A DNA stretch of 64,000 nucleotides from Xiheimicrobium sp033763395 (GTDB taxonomy: Bacteria > Myxococcota > Myxococcia > Myxococcales > Myxococcaceae). Under the pieces are notes generated by a model that saw nothing but the letters and a program-made list of their open reading frames with translations, was not told where the DNA came from and did not search any database. Below are positions 53,241-61,913 of the stretch, piece by piece (within the stretch, counting starts at the first letter, position 1; each line of letters opens with the position of its first letter). Both the position numbers and the translations under genes were made by a program. Where the stretch lies: assembly GCA_033763395.1 (NCBI GenBank), contig JANRKQ010000154.1:1-64000 (forward strand). Direction: 5' to 3'.

Positions 53241-54056
53241 ATGCGGTGGGTTCTCGTCACAGTGGTCTGCTCCGGGGCGTGCCTGCCGTGGGATCCACGT
53301 CCCGACGGAGGTACGGCGGACGCAGGCGTAGACGCCGGTGCTGAGATGACGGGTGGAGGCGCGGCCGCTGGTGGAGCCAGTGGCGGAACGTCGGGTGGCG
53401 GCGCCGGTGGCGGAACGTCCGGTGGTGGAACGTCGGGTGGCGGCGCCGGTGGCGGAACGTCCGGTGGCGGCACGTCCGGTGGTGGCGTTGCTGGCGGCAC
53501 GTCCGGTGGTGGAACGGGTGGTGGCGCGAGCGGAGGAGACCCTTCGTCGGCAGGGTGTTCTCAATCCGATGCGGGCCTTCGGTGTCACCCGCTCTGCACG
53601 CCCGGGCCCGCGCTGGCGGTCATCGCGCTCGATCAACCCTGCTGTCTCGATGACGAGTGCGCCTCGGGCCAGTGTTTTGGAGAAGGCTCGAATCGGAGCT
53701 GCGCCCCCGCGGTGATGCGCTCCATGGCGGGAGGCGACTGCGCGGACATGAGCGACTGCCAGCCCGAGTTGGCGTGCGACATCGAGAGCCGCGAGTGCGC
53801 CGCGAGTCTTCCAACCACCTTTGGCGGCGGGTCCTGCACGGTCGTTGGGCCCAGCAACCCCGGACTCTGCACCATCACGCCCATGGCCTCCTGCGCGTTG
53901 CCGGGTGTCGTTCGAAGTCAGGGCGGGAATCCCTGCTGTTACGACCGTTCTGATGCAGGCGTTCGGACCAGCTGCCTCGATGCAGGCACCTGCTACGAGT
54001 TTCCCCTGGGAAGCGGAATGTTCGGCTCGTACGCCGGCGGAGTCTGCCCCCTGTGA
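53241..54056 (+). CDS. Gly-rich, Cys-containing lipoprotein
   Basis: 271 residues from the ATG at 53241. The signal MRWVLVTVVCSGAC gives lipidation at Cys14. Residues about 38-100 are a Gly/Ser/Thr linker made of repeating GGGAGGGTS and GGGTS blocks. The rest has about fourteen Cys in paired arrangements (CCLDDECASGQC, CADMSDC, LACDIESREC, CCYDR, CLDAGTCYEF), like the Dickkopf-type Cys modules at 3317. It is the first gene of a run: its TGA overlaps the GTG of the next gene. A surface role with disulfide-stabilised modules is inferred. Confidence 0.78.
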   Translation: MRWVLVTVVCSGACLPWDPRPDGGTADAGVDAGAEMTGGGAAAGGASGGTSGGGAGGGTSGGGTSGGGAGGGTSGGGTSGGGVAGGTSGGGTGGGASGGDPSSAGCSQSDAGLRCHPLCTPGPALAVIALDQPCCLDDECASGQCFGEGSNRSCAPAVMRSMAGGDCADMSDCQPELACDIESRECAASLPTTFGGGSCTVVGPSNPGLCTITPMASCALPGVVRSQGGNPCCYDRSDAGVRTSCLDAGTCYEFPLGSGMFGSYAGGVCPL

Positions 54057-55042
54057 CCGGCCGAGCCCTCGTTCCGATTCTCTGCGCGTTCGCCTGGCCG
54101 GCGCTGGCCGACGAGGTGGCCGACAAGGCCCTCACCCTCAACAAGGAGGGCACTGCGCTGGCCGAGCAGGGCCGCTTCGACGAGGCCATCACCCGCTTCA
54201 AGGCCGCCGAGGTGCTGCTCCCGCGCTACCAGCACCACTGCAACATCGGCATCGCGTACCAGGACTCGGGTCGATTGCCGCAGGCCCAGCGCTTTCTGCA
54301 GAGCTGCGTCGCGCGCGCGGGGAAGAACGCGTCGCCCGCGGTGAAGGCCCGGCTCGTCGCCGTCGAGGCGGCTGTGAAAGCGGGTGCGTTCGGCGTCGTC
54401 GTCGTGAGGGGGGCTTCGGTCAGGGTGGCGTTCGCGCCGGCCTTCGATGAGCTGTGGGTCGTCGATGGCCAACGCCGGTTCCCGGTGCCGGCCGGGGTCG
54501 TCGAGCTCGCGGTCTCGTCGCTCACCGGCGCGACCTGGTCGAAGCGGGTCGACGTCACCGCGGGTGACGAGGTGTCGGTCGACCTCGGGAGCGGCAGCGT
54601 GCCCAGCGTCCCCACCGAGCCCGTCGCCGAGCGCCCTCCCGAGCCAGCCCCAACGACGCTCGAGCCCGTGGTCGACGCGCCTGCCCCTGCCGTGGCGCCG
54701 GCTCCGGTGGCGACGACCATCTCTTCGGCTCCGCCCGCGCCCGCGCCGTCGCGTCGGCTCACGCCGTGGCTGCTGATCGGCGGCGGTGCGCTCGCCGGCC
54801 TGGGCGTCGCGACCTTCTTCGCGGCCCAGAGCGTCGGTCGAACGCTTGGGCCCACCGCTGACCTCACGGGCTACCGGGCGCTCGTCGTCACGACCTACTC
54901 GGCGTGGGGCCTCGGGGCCCTGGCTGGCGTCGCCGGCCTGGTGCTGGCGGTGCTCCCGTGGCCCGTCGAGTCCGCGCTGCTGCCCCTGCCGGCTCCGGGT
55001 GGGCTCGTCGTCAGCTGGTCGGCCCGCTTCGCCTCGCCATGA
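54053..55042 (+). CDS. TPR protein with two C-terminal membrane helices
   Basis: 329 residues from the GTG at 54053, in a four-base overlap with the preceding lipoprotein. A signal peptide (1-19) is followed by TPR-type helices (about 25-100): ALTLNKEGTALAEQGRFDEAITRFKAAEVLLP, then HCNIGIAYQDSGRLPQAQRFL. A PEGA-like beta region (about 120-180), a Pro/Ala linker and two membrane helices (about 240-262 and 285-305) complete it. The two-helix ending recalls the genes at 36759 and 44998. The ATGA overlap with the following kinase shows coupled translation, so it is probably an envelope partner of that kinase. Confidence 0.8.
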   Translation: MTGRALVPILCAFAWPALADEVADKALTLNKEGTALAEQGRFDEAITRFKAAEVLLPRYQHHCNIGIAYQDSGRLPQAQRFLQSCVARAGKNASPAVKARLVAVEAAVKAGAFGVVVVRGASVRVAFAPAFDELWVVDGQRRFPVPAGVVELAVSSLTGATWSKRVDVTAGDEVSVDLGSGSVPSVPTEPVAERPPEPAPTTLEPVVDAPAPAVAPAPVATTISSAPPAPAPSRRLTPWLLIGGGALAGLGVATFFAAQSVGRTLGPTADLTGYRALVVTTYSAWGLGALAGVAGLVLAVLPWPVESALLPLPAPGGLVVSWSARFASP

Positions 55043-56274
55043 ACGGTCCACCCGACCCCTCCAGCGTGCCGACGCTCGACGACACCGTTCGCCGCGCGAA
55101 GGACCCGTTGATTGGCACCACGGTGGCTGGCCGCTTCGAGGTCCAGGCGCTCCTCGGCCAGGGCGGCATGGGCGCGGTCTACCTCGCGCGGCAGCCGGCG
55201 GTGGGCCGTGAGGTGGCGCTCAAGGTGCTGCACCGGCACTTCGCCTCCGACGAGACGCTGGTGAAGCGCTTCGAGCGCGAGGTGCACCTGTGCGCGAGGC
55301 TCGTGCACCCGAACGTCGTCGTCGTGCACGACGCCGGCGTCGCCGATGGCCTCATCTTCATGGCGATGGAGCGGCTCCAGGGGCGCACGGTGGGGCAGCT
55401 GCTCGAGGCGGGTCCGCTCGAGCCAGCGCGCGCCTGCCGGCTCGCCGCCCAGGTGTGCGCCGCGCTCGCCGCTGCCCACGCGCAGGGCATCGTCCACCGG
55501 GACATCAAGCCGTCGAACGTCATGGTGCTCGAGACGCCCGGCGCGGGTGAGCTGGTGAAGGTGCTCGACTTCGGCATCGCCGCCATGCAAGACGGCACGC
55601 GCCTCACGCAGACGCACGGGCTGATGGGCTCGCCCAACGCCATCGCGCCCGAGCTCATCCGCTCTCCGACCAACGTCTCTCCGAGGGCCGACCTCTACGC
55701 GGTGGGCACGATGCTCTTCGAGATGCTCACCGCGCGGCCGCCCTTCGGCGCCGACACGCCCAACGCCGTCTTCGCGCGCCAGGTCTCTCAAGACGCACCG
55801 CCTTTGCCGCCGACGGTGCCCGGAGCCCTCGCCACCCTCGTCGCATCGCTCATGAACGCAGAGCCGTCACGCCGGCCGCCCAGCGCCGAGGCGGTGCAGC
55901 GCGCGCTGGCCGACCCTGCCCTCCTGGCGTCGAGCGACGTCGCCGCGGGGCCCGCGCCGAAGGGTGGTGGTGCGACGAGGTGGCGAGCGTTCGCGGCCAT
56001 CGCGGTGTCGCTCGTGATGCTGGGGAGCGGGCTGTGGGCGACGACGCGAACCGCTCCGGTGCCACCGCCCCCTGCCTCGCAGGAGCCCCCGGGCCCTCCG
56101 ACATCGGCGCCGCTCCCCGCGCCCTCGCCGGCCGAGGCCCTGGCGCCCTTGCCCCTCGTCGAGGTCCCCGACGCCGCGGCCCCCGAGCCGGCCATCGCGG
56201 TCGAGCCGGGCGCGCCCGACGCGGGCCCCCAACGGCGCAAGCCGCCCCGACGGCGCTCCGACTACGAGCCGTAG
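55039..56274 (+). CDS. Membrane Ser/Thr protein kinase
   Basis: 411 residues from the ATG at 55039, overlapping the TPR gene by four bases. The kinase domain (about 28-285) has LGQGGMGAVY, VALKVLHRH, VHRDIKPSN and LDFGIA. The activation segment reads GSPNAIAPEL instead of the usual GTPxYMAPE, so regulation by loop phosphorylation may differ. A membrane helix is at about 315-335. The external part is a short Pro/Ala/Asp-rich stalk ending in a basic PPRRR tail, too short for a folded sensor; the neighbouring TPR protein and lipoprotein may supply sensing. Confidence 0.92.
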   Translation: MNGPPDPSSVPTLDDTVRRAKDPLIGTTVAGRFEVQALLGQGGMGAVYLARQPAVGREVALKVLHRHFASDETLVKRFEREVHLCARLVHPNVVVVHDAGVADGLIFMAMERLQGRTVGQLLEAGPLEPARACRLAAQVCAALAAAHAQGIVHRDIKPSNVMVLETPGAGELVKVLDFGIAAMQDGTRLTQTHGLMGSPNAIAPELIRSPTNVSPRADLYAVGTMLFEMLTARPPFGADTPNAVFARQVSQDAPPLPPTVPGALATLVASLMNAEPSRRPPSAEAVQRALADPALLASSDVAAGPAPKGGGATRWRAFAAIAVSLVMLGSGLWATTRTAPVPPPPASQEPPGPPTSAPLPAPSPAEALAPLPLVEVPDAAAPEPAIAVEPGAPDAGPQRRKPPRRRSDYEP

Positions 56275-56344
56275 CGTTTTCATGAAGCTCCCCCGGGCTG
56301 ACGACACTCGAGGCTCCGTGGCCGGACTACACGACGGGGAGCGC

Positions 56345-56824
56345 ATGACGATTCGACGGTGGACGATGCTGGGCGTGGTGGCGCTGGTGGGGTGTGGGCC
56401 GATGGGGCCCGAGCCGATGGACGCTGGCGCCAGCGACGCGGGGCTCACGCCGGGCCGGACCGACGGCGGCGCGACGATGGACGCCGGCCTGACGATGGAC
56501 GCCGGCGCGCGGGTGGACGCCGGGGTCTCGAGCGATGCGGGCCAGCCCACCGACGCGGGCCTCACCGCCTCGGACGGAGGCGTGCGCTTCAGCGTCGACG
56601 TCGCGCCGGTGCTGCAGGTGTGCACCGGGTGTCACTCCGACCGCGCCACCTACGCGGGGGTGCAGAACCTCGTCACGCCCGGAGACCCGAGCGCCAGCGT
56701 CCTCTACCTGCGCATCACCAGCGACAGCCGCCCGATGCCGCCATTCGGCGCGCTCTCGATGACGAACCCCCAGGGCGCCGCGCGCATCGAGGCGTGGATT
56801 CGCGCCGGCGCGCGCGACGACTGA
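56345..56824 (+). CDS. Lipoprotein with c-type cytochrome-like domain
   Basis: 159 residues; GGGGAG lies just before the ATG at 56345. The signal MTIRRWTMLGVVALVGC gives lipidation at Cys17. A linker of repeated Asp-Ala-Gly units (about 25-80) leads to a small domain with one haem-binding CTGCH (VCTGCHSD) and the typical 'planctomycete cytochrome' end: LYLRITSDSRPMPPFGALS...IEAWIRAGA. The Met of the MPP segment is a plausible second haem ligand. It is therefore probably a membrane-anchored electron carrier or sensor. It lies 70 bases after the kinase gene in the same direction. Confidence 0.87.
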   Translation: MTIRRWTMLGVVALVGCGPMGPEPMDAGASDAGLTPGRTDGGATMDAGLTMDAGARVDAGVSSDAGQPTDAGLTASDGGVRFSVDVAPVLQVCTGCHSDRATYAGVQNLVTPGDPSASVLYLRITSDSRPMPPFGALSMTNPQGAARIEAWIRAGARDD

Positions 56825-56828
56825 GACG

Positions 56829-57743
56829 TCAGCGCGTCAGCTGCCCAGAGACCGCCCGCTCGAGGAGCGCCTCGGACGCTGCGATGAAGCCGTCGACCCG
56901 CGCAGCATCGAAGCCCTCGGTGGGCAGAATTGCCTGCCCCTTCGAGCCCACCATCACGCCCGTGCGCCCATCGAGCTCGGGCGTGAAGAGCACGGGCACG
57001 AGGCGCTCGGCGTAGCGCTCGGCCGACGGCATCACCAGGCCGATGAAGAGCTCGGTGAGGCGATGGCCCAGGCTGCCCTCGCCCAGGTAGTTGGCGCGAA
57101 TGTTGGTGCGCACGAGGCCGGGGTTGAGGCCGAAGTACCGCACGCGTGCGTCGTGCCGCGCGCCATGCAGCACCAGGGCCTCGTTGCCCGCCACCGTGTT
57201 GAGGTGCACCTTCATGGCGTCGTACGACTTCTCGGCGTTGAGGTCGCTCGCGTCGCCCGCGTCGCCCGTGCCCGGAAAGCCCATGACGAAGACGCGCGGC
57301 GGCGGGCTGGTGGCGGGCCGGCCCGTGCCGAGCCGGGGCGTCAGGCCGCGCAGCACGGCCAGGCGTGACAGGTAGCTCACCGCCAGGTCGCGCTCGACGC
57401 CCTCGGCCGTCGTCTCCCGCTGCTTCGCGGCGATGATGCCGGTGGTGAGCACCACGGCGTCGGCCGACTCGACGGGCAGCGTCTCACCCAGGCGCCGGGC
57501 GTCCTTCATCGACGAGAGGTCGGCCTTCACGAAGCGCAGGCGCTCCACCCCCTCGTCCCGAAAGGTGCGGCCGACGACGGTGACGGTCGCTCCGCGGGCG
57601 GCCGAGAGTCGGGCGAGGGCGCGCCCCAGGCCGTCAGTGCCGCCGATGACCACCAGGTGCTTGCCGCCAAGGTCGAGCCGGTTCAGCGGTGAAGGCTTCA
57701 AGGTGAGGGTGGGGTCTGGAACGCCGCGCATCGAGCTGGCCAT
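56829..57743 (-). CDS. Short-chain dehydrogenase/reductase
   Basis: 304 residues; AGGAGG lies seven bases before the ATG at 57743. The cofactor loop reads VVIGGTDGLGRAL (the TGxxxGxG region) followed by VVGRT, and the active site YDAMK gives the catalytic Tyr and Lys (YxxxK). The SPPPRVFVMG strand and NPGLVRTNIR segment match the classical SDR fold, similar to retinol-dehydrogenase-like members with an N-terminal extension of about 20 residues. Substrate is unknown. It is divergent from a LysR regulator with a 91-bp spacer, a common arrangement for regulated SDR genes. Confidence 0.9.
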   Translation of the reverse strand: MASSMRGVPDPTLTLKPSPLNRLDLGGKHLVVIGGTDGLGRALARLSAARGATVTVVGRTFRDEGVERLRFVKADLSSMKDARRLGETLPVESADAVVLTTGIIAAKQRETTAEGVERDLAVSYLSRLAVLRGLTPRLGTGRPATSPPPRVFVMGFPGTGDAGDASDLNAEKSYDAMKVHLNTVAGNEALVLHGARHDARVRYFGLNPGLVRTNIRANYLGEGSLGHRLTELFIGLVMPSAERYAERLVPVLFTPELDGRTGVMVGSKGQAILPTEGFDAARVDGFIAASEALLERAVSGQLTR

Positions 57744-57750
57744 GGGAACG

Positions 57751-57756
57751 CCTCCT
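57751..57756 (-). promoter_or_regulatory. Ribosome binding site AGGAGG
   Basis: A perfect Shine-Dalgarno seven bases before the ATG at 57743. It fixes the SDR start over the longer frame to 57809. Confidence 0.85.
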
Positions 57757-57787
57757 GATGCCCCCACCCTCGCCATGGAGACTCGAG

Positions 57788-57802
57788 TTGTCCATCTGGC
57801 AA
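57788..57802. promoter_or_regulatory. Candidate LysR binding box
   Basis: TTG-N9-CAA, a T-N11-A palindromic element, lies in the spacer between the divergent SDR and LysR starts. GAGTTG also repeats at 57785-57790 and 57814-57819. Position and form suit a LysR operator controlling both genes, but it is a short pattern. Confidence 0.4.
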
Positions 57803-57834
57803 ATGGCATGGCTGAGTTGCAGAATCAGGAAAGC

Positions 57835-58713
57835 ATGGACACCGAGCGCATGGCCTCGTTCGTCGCCACCGCCGACACGGGAGCCCTCTCGCGGGCCGCC
57901 ACCCGCCTCGCCCAACAGGTGTCGACCGTCAGCCGGCACGTGAGCGACCTCGAGGCCGAGCTGGGCGTCGAGCTGTTCCAGCGGACCGGGCGGGGCATGC
58001 GCCTCACGGCGGCGGGGGAGCGCTTTCTCGCGCGGGCCCGGCTCGTCCTCCACGAGGTGGAGCAGGCGCGGGCCGAGGCGCGTGGGGAGCCGGTCGAGGA
58101 CACCACCCTGCGGCTTTCGTCGCCGCCCGACCTCGCGCAGCACCTGGTCGCGCCGGTGCTGGCCGAGGTGGCTGCGCGCTACCCGAAGGTGTCGTTTCAA
58201 TCGCGCAGCGACGTGCGGCGCGTCTCGCTCGTGGAAGAGGCCTACGACGCGGTGGTGCGCCTGGGGCCGCTGACGCCGTCTGACCTGCTGCCGCGCAAGC
58301 TGGGCACCCTGACGATTCGCCTCTACGCGTCGCCGGGCCACGGCGTCGACTCGATGGAGGCCCTCGCCACGCGCGCCTTCGTCCTCGTCGAGGGCGCGCC
58401 GTCGACCGAGGTGCACGCGCGCGACCGGGGCCGGCCCGTCACCTTCCGGCAGCGGGGCCGCCTGCGGGTGAGCTCGTTCTCGGAGGCGGCTGCCGCGGCG
58501 GCGCAGAGCGGAGCGCTCGTCATGCTGCCGAGCCTCACAGCCCTCGCTGCCATTCGGGCCGGCCGGCTCAGCGGCGCCGCGCGCTGGCTCACCTTCAGGC
58601 CCATCGACGTGCACCTGCTCCGCACCGCGAGGCACCGGGGGAGCCAGGTGCTCGACGCGCTGGCCGAGCGGTTGGCCGAGGCGCTCGCCGAGACGGAAGC
58701 CGCCGTCGCCTGA
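57835..58713 (+). CDS. LysR-type transcriptional regulator
   Basis: 292 residues from the ATG at 57835, with AGGA five bases upstream. The N-terminal helix-turn-helix (about 1-60) is complete: MASFVATADTGALSRAATRLAQQVSTVSRHVSDLEAELGVELFQRTGRGMRLTAAG. An effector-binding domain of two alpha/beta halves follows (about 88-290). It probably controls the divergent SDR gene and itself through the shared 91-bp spacer. The effector is unknown. Unlike the LysR gene at 35822, it has no interruption. Confidence 0.92.
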   Translation: MDTERMASFVATADTGALSRAATRLAQQVSTVSRHVSDLEAELGVELFQRTGRGMRLTAAGERFLARARLVLHEVEQARAEARGEPVEDTTLRLSSPPDLAQHLVAPVLAEVAARYPKVSFQSRSDVRRVSLVEEAYDAVVRLGPLTPSDLLPRKLGTLTIRLYASPGHGVDSMEALATRAFVLVEGAPSTEVHARDRGRPVTFRQRGRLRVSSFSEAAAAAAQSGALVMLPSLTALAAIRAGRLSGAARWLTFRPIDVHLLRTARHRGSQVLDALAERLAEALAETEAAVA

Positions 58714-58835
58714 TGGCTCGAACAGGTCGGGTGCCGCCCGAGCTCACGGGGAGCCTCGGCCCACCACCCACCGCGCACGTCTGCGCTCGGCTAGGGGCCC
58801 CGCGCGTCAGGCCGGGCGAAGAGGCACCAGCGGCC

Positions 58836-59696
58836 TCAGTCGCGCTTGCGCACGAGGCCTTCCTGCGCCGTCGTCGCCACCAGCGCGCCCTCGCGCGTGT
58901 ACACCCGCCCGAAGACGAGCCCGCGCGAGCCCGCCGCCGTCGGGGAGTGCATGACGTGCAACAGCCACTCGTCGACGCGGAAGGGCCGGTGGAACCACAC
59001 GGCGTGGTCGAGGCTGGCCACCTGCATGCCGCGCGTCCACCACGTCGCCCCATGGGGCTTCATGGCCGTGGTGAGGAAGGCCGAGTCCGACGCGTAGGCG
59101 AGCAGCGCCTGGTGAATCGTCGGCGCGTCGGGCAGGCGGTGGCGCGCCTTGAACCAGACGCTCCGGTCCGCGGGCCCCTTCACCGGGTGAAACGGGTCGT
59201 CGTCTTCCACCGTGCGCGACTCGATGGGCCGCTCGGCGAGCGCCCACGTCTTGATGGCGGCGGGCAGGGCGGCGCCGTGGCGGGCGAAGCGCTCCTGGTC
59301 GTTGGGCAGGTCTTCCGGCGCCGGCACCTTCGGCATCTCGTCCTGGTGCGAGAAGCCGGGCTCGGGCTTCTGGAACGACGCGGCCAGGTTGAAGATGGCC
59401 TCGCCGTGCTGAATCGCAACCACGCGCCGCGTGGTGAAGCTCGAGCCGTCGCGAATGCGGTCGACGTCGTAGACGATGGGCGCCTTCACGTCGCCGGGCC
59501 GCAGGAAGTAGGCATGGAGCGAGTGCACCGCGCGCTCCTCGGGCACCGTGCGCATCGCCGCCGTGAGCGCCTGGCCGAGCACCTGCCCGCCGAAGACGAC
59601 ACCCCACCCGAGGTCCTGGCTCTGGCCCCGGTAGAGGTTCTCTTCCAGCTTCTCGAGCGACAGCAACGACACCAACTCGTCGAGCACGGACGGCAT
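58836..59696 (-). CDS. tesB: Acyl-CoA thioesterase II (TesB type)
   Basis: 286 residues; an AGAGGAG run lies five bases before the ATG at 59696. The double-hotdog TesB layout is clear: LEENLYRGQSQDLGWGVVFGGQVLGQAL at the start, SLHAYFLRPGD, then VVAIQHGEAIFNLAASFQ in the first half, and HQALLAYASDSAFL, then SLDHAVWFHRPFRVDEWLLH and RGLVFGRVYTREG in the second. The Asp of YASDS is part of the catalytic triad. It hydrolyses acyl-CoA to free acid and CoA in the cytoplasm. Start spacing to the divergent rhodanese gene is 114 bases. Confidence 0.95.
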   Translation of the reverse strand: MPSVLDELVSLLSLEKLEENLYRGQSQDLGWGVVFGGQVLGQALTAAMRTVPEERAVHSLHAYFLRPGDVKAPIVYDVDRIRDGSSFTTRRVVAIQHGEAIFNLAASFQKPEPGFSHQDEMPKVPAPEDLPNDQERFARHGAALPAAIKTWALAERPIESRTVEDDDPFHPVKGPADRSVWFKARHRLPDAPTIHQALLAYASDSAFLTTAMKPHGATWWTRGMQVASLDHAVWFHRPFRVDEWLLHVMHSPTAAGSRGLVFGRVYTREGALVATTAQEGLVRKRD

Positions 59697-59810
59697 GACG
59701 CTCCTCTATTCGAGCCGATGCGGGCCCGCACCGACGAAGCACGCCAGCCCGGGTGGCGCCTTCGGTGAGGTGGCGAACCCTCGGAAAGGGCGTCAGGCTC
59801 CAAGCCCGCC

Positions 59811-60158
59811 ATGGACGCTTCCGTCATGCAGTGGGCCCTGCCCGTGGGCCTCGTCGTCGCCTTCCTCGTCTTCAAGCGCCTGGGGCAGGTGAGCCCGGCC
59901 GACGCGCGCCGCATGGTCCAGGAAGGCGCGAAGCTCGTCGACGTGCGCAGCCCCGGCGAGTTCTCGTCTGGCCACCTGCCCGGCGCCATCAACGTGCCGC
60001 TGCAGGAGTTGTCGGCCCACGCGAAGAAGCTCGGCGAGAAGGACAAGCCCGTCGTCCTCTACTGCGCGTCGGGCACCCGCAGCGCGATGGCGAAGTCGAC
60101 GCTGAAAGGGCTGGGCTTCACCCAGGTGCACAACCTCGGGTCGATGGGGCGTTGGTAG
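59811..60158 (+). CDS. Membrane-anchored rhodanese-like protein
   Basis: 115 residues. A single hydrophobic helix (about 8-22) anchors a small rhodanese domain. The domain has KLVDVRSPGEFSSGHLPGAINVPL, then VVLYCASGTRSAMAK with the catalytic Cys85 in a six-residue loop (CASGTR), and a C-terminal LKGLGFTQVHNLG. It probably transfers sulfur or handles persulfides at the inner face of the membrane. The chain matches single-domain PspE/GlpE-type proteins. It converges on the methyltransferase gene, 80 bases away. Confidence 0.9.
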   Translation: MDASVMQWALPVGLVVAFLVFKRLGQVSPADARRMVQEGAKLVDVRSPGEFSSGHLPGAINVPLQELSAHAKKLGEKDKPVVLYCASGTRSAMAKSTLKGLGFTQVHNLGSMGRW

Positions 60159-60238
60159 CAGCGCCGGGGTCACGGCCGCGCGCGTGTCTGCCGTGCTTCG
60201 CGTTCCAGTCAGAGGGCCCGTCTTGACCGGGAGGAGAA

Positions 60239-61285
60239 TCACTTCGTTCCGACGATGACGGCCTCGTCGCGCTCGTCCACCTCGCACGAGAACGAAGCGA
60301 AGCCGGCGCGGGCGAACCAGCGCTCGTAGTCGCCCGGCGCGTAGACGCGGCCTTCACCGGTCGCCAGGTTCAGGAAGTAAAGCGAGAGGAACGCGGCGCC
60401 GAGGGGACCTGCGCCATCGTCGTCGCTCACCATGGCGGGAAAGACGACGAGGCGGCCGCCCGTGGGCAGGGCGCGGAAGGAGCGCTCGACCAGCGCCTGG
60501 TTCGTCGCCTCGCCGTAGATGTTGAAGATGCGGCTGAAGAGCACCGCGTCGGCGCCGCTCGGCAGCTCGTCGTGGCGCAGGTCGAAGGGCCTGGCGTCGA
60601 TTCGGTCCGAGAGGCCTTCGTCCGCGGCGCGGGCCCTCACGCGCTCGCAGATGGAAGGCAGGTCGAGCACCGTCACGCGGAGGTGTGGGTACGCGCGGGC
60701 GAGCACCACCGCGTTGGTGCCGTCGCCGCCACCGACGTCGAGCACGTGCGTGGCGGGCGTGAGCGCGTCGACGAGTCGCTGCGGCAGACCCGCTTCCGAC
60801 AGCCGCGACATCCACGCGTGGAAGACGCTCTCGAGCGCCGGGTGGGCGGAGAGCCGCTCGTAGAGCGTGGTGCCGGGGCCGGGGAAGCGCGCCAGGCCGG
60901 CGTTCGTGCCTTCCCGGAGCGACGTCTCGAGCGCCTCGAACGCGCCGTACATCAGCTGGTCGAACGCCTCGAGCAGCGAGGGAAACGTCTGGCTCGTCGA
61001 CGCGAGCGCCGGGCCCACCCAGGGGGCGTTGCGCAGGCCTCCGGCGGCGTCACGCTCGACCCAGCCCAGCGCCTGACAGGCCATCAGCAGGGTGATGACG
61101 GAGCGCTGGGGCAGGCCGAGGGCAGGCCCGACGTCGTCGCGGAGCACCCCTGGACGCTCGGCGAGGAGCGTGAACAGCCCGAGCCGGTGCGCAGCGACGA
61201 CGACGCGAAAGAACCCGGCGCCGCCGAGCACGAGCATCAGCTCCCGGTCGCGCGCCCCGCGTCGTCGCTCGTGGTGGACCTCCAT
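60239..61285 (-). CDS. O-methyltransferase (plant/actinobacterial small-molecule type)
   Basis: 348 residues from the ATG at 61285; the frame continues to a TTG at 61324. The N-terminal domain (about 15-110) is a winged-helix dimerisation unit (LGLFTLLAERPG...). The SAM-binding region has HVLDVGGGDGTNAVVLA and VTVLDLPSI, and later DAVLFSRIFNIYG, where a His usually acting as the base is Phe/Ile-flanked and not obvious. The pattern fits the Methyltransf_2 family that methylates hydroxyl groups of natural products. No biosynthetic cluster surrounds it. Confidence 0.88.
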   Translation of the reverse strand: MEVHHERRRGARDRELMLVLGGAGFFRVVVAAHRLGLFTLLAERPGVLRDDVGPALGLPQRSVITLLMACQALGWVERDAAGGLRNAPWVGPALASTSQTFPSLLEAFDQLMYGAFEALETSLREGTNAGLARFPGPGTTLYERLSAHPALESVFHAWMSRLSEAGLPQRLVDALTPATHVLDVGGGDGTNAVVLARAYPHLRVTVLDLPSICERVRARAADEGLSDRIDARPFDLRHDELPSGADAVLFSRIFNIYGEATNQALVERSFRALPTGGRLVVFPAMVSDDDGAGPLGAAFLSLYFLNLATGEGRVYAPGDYERWFARAGFASFSCEVDERDEAVIVGTK

Positions 61286-61453
61286 GAAGCCCGTGACTCG
61301 ACGCCAGAGCGCCAGGCGATGCAAGGCGCTTCACCGGGTCCGCGCGGACCGCTCCATCAGAAGGCACCCGGCGCGCCAGGTGCTCGTGAGGCTCTCTTGC
61401 GGGGGGGCGTGACGCACACCATCGGCCACGCTCTTGCAGCCCCCGGCGTACCC

Positions 61454-61876
61454 ATGAGCGACCGACTCACACGCATCGAGCCCGGGCTCGTGGTGGTTCG
61501 TTATGCGACGAAGGAAGACCTCGCGCCGACGCACCAGTACGGGCTGCTGGAGTTCCTCGACGAACTCTCCCTCGACGGCCCCATCGCGGTGGTGTTCGAC
61601 GTGCCCTCGATGAGGGTCGACGCGTCGGTACCGAACTTCTGGCTCGACGTGGTGAAGACGCGGCCCACGCTGGTTGCCATGGCCATCGCGAGTGCCTCGA
61701 CGCCGGTGCGGCTCGCGGCCGAGTCGTTCGCCGTCGCGCTGCGGCTGCGTCGACACCCGCTCACGGTGCGAACGTTCCTCTCGGTGAGCGAGGCGCTCGA
61801 GTGGGCCGCCGCGGCGCGACAGACGGCCGCCTCGCGAGCCCAACAGGGCCCCACGCAAGACGCCTCCGCGCCGTGA
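61454..61876 (+). CDS. Hypothetical STAS/SpoIIAA-like protein
   Basis: 140 residues from the ATG at 61454. The strand-helix pattern (GLVVVRYATKEDL, then PIAVVFDVPSMRVD, then PTLVAMAIASAS, then VRTFLSVSEALEWA) resembles the small single-domain STAS/SpoIIAA-like proteins found in myxobacterial genomes, but no phosphorylatable Ser motif was identified. There is no signal peptide. A long frame to 60572 exists and is antisense to the methyltransferase. It is followed by a small secreted protein 37 bases later. Confidence 0.65.
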   Translation: MSDRLTRIEPGLVVVRYATKEDLAPTHQYGLLEFLDELSLDGPIAVVFDVPSMRVDASVPNFWLDVVKTRPTLVAMAIASASTPVRLAAESFAVALRLRRHPLTVRTFLSVSEALEWAAAARQTAASRAQQGPTQDASAP

Positions 61877-61913
61877 CGTCTCTTCAGGGCAGCACCCACC
61901 CTGGAGACCCACC

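Noticed and set aside
51483..53636. A 717-codon minus-strand frame across the amino-acid permease
   Set aside because: It is a different frame from the permease, Arg-rich throughout, and overlaps two real genes.
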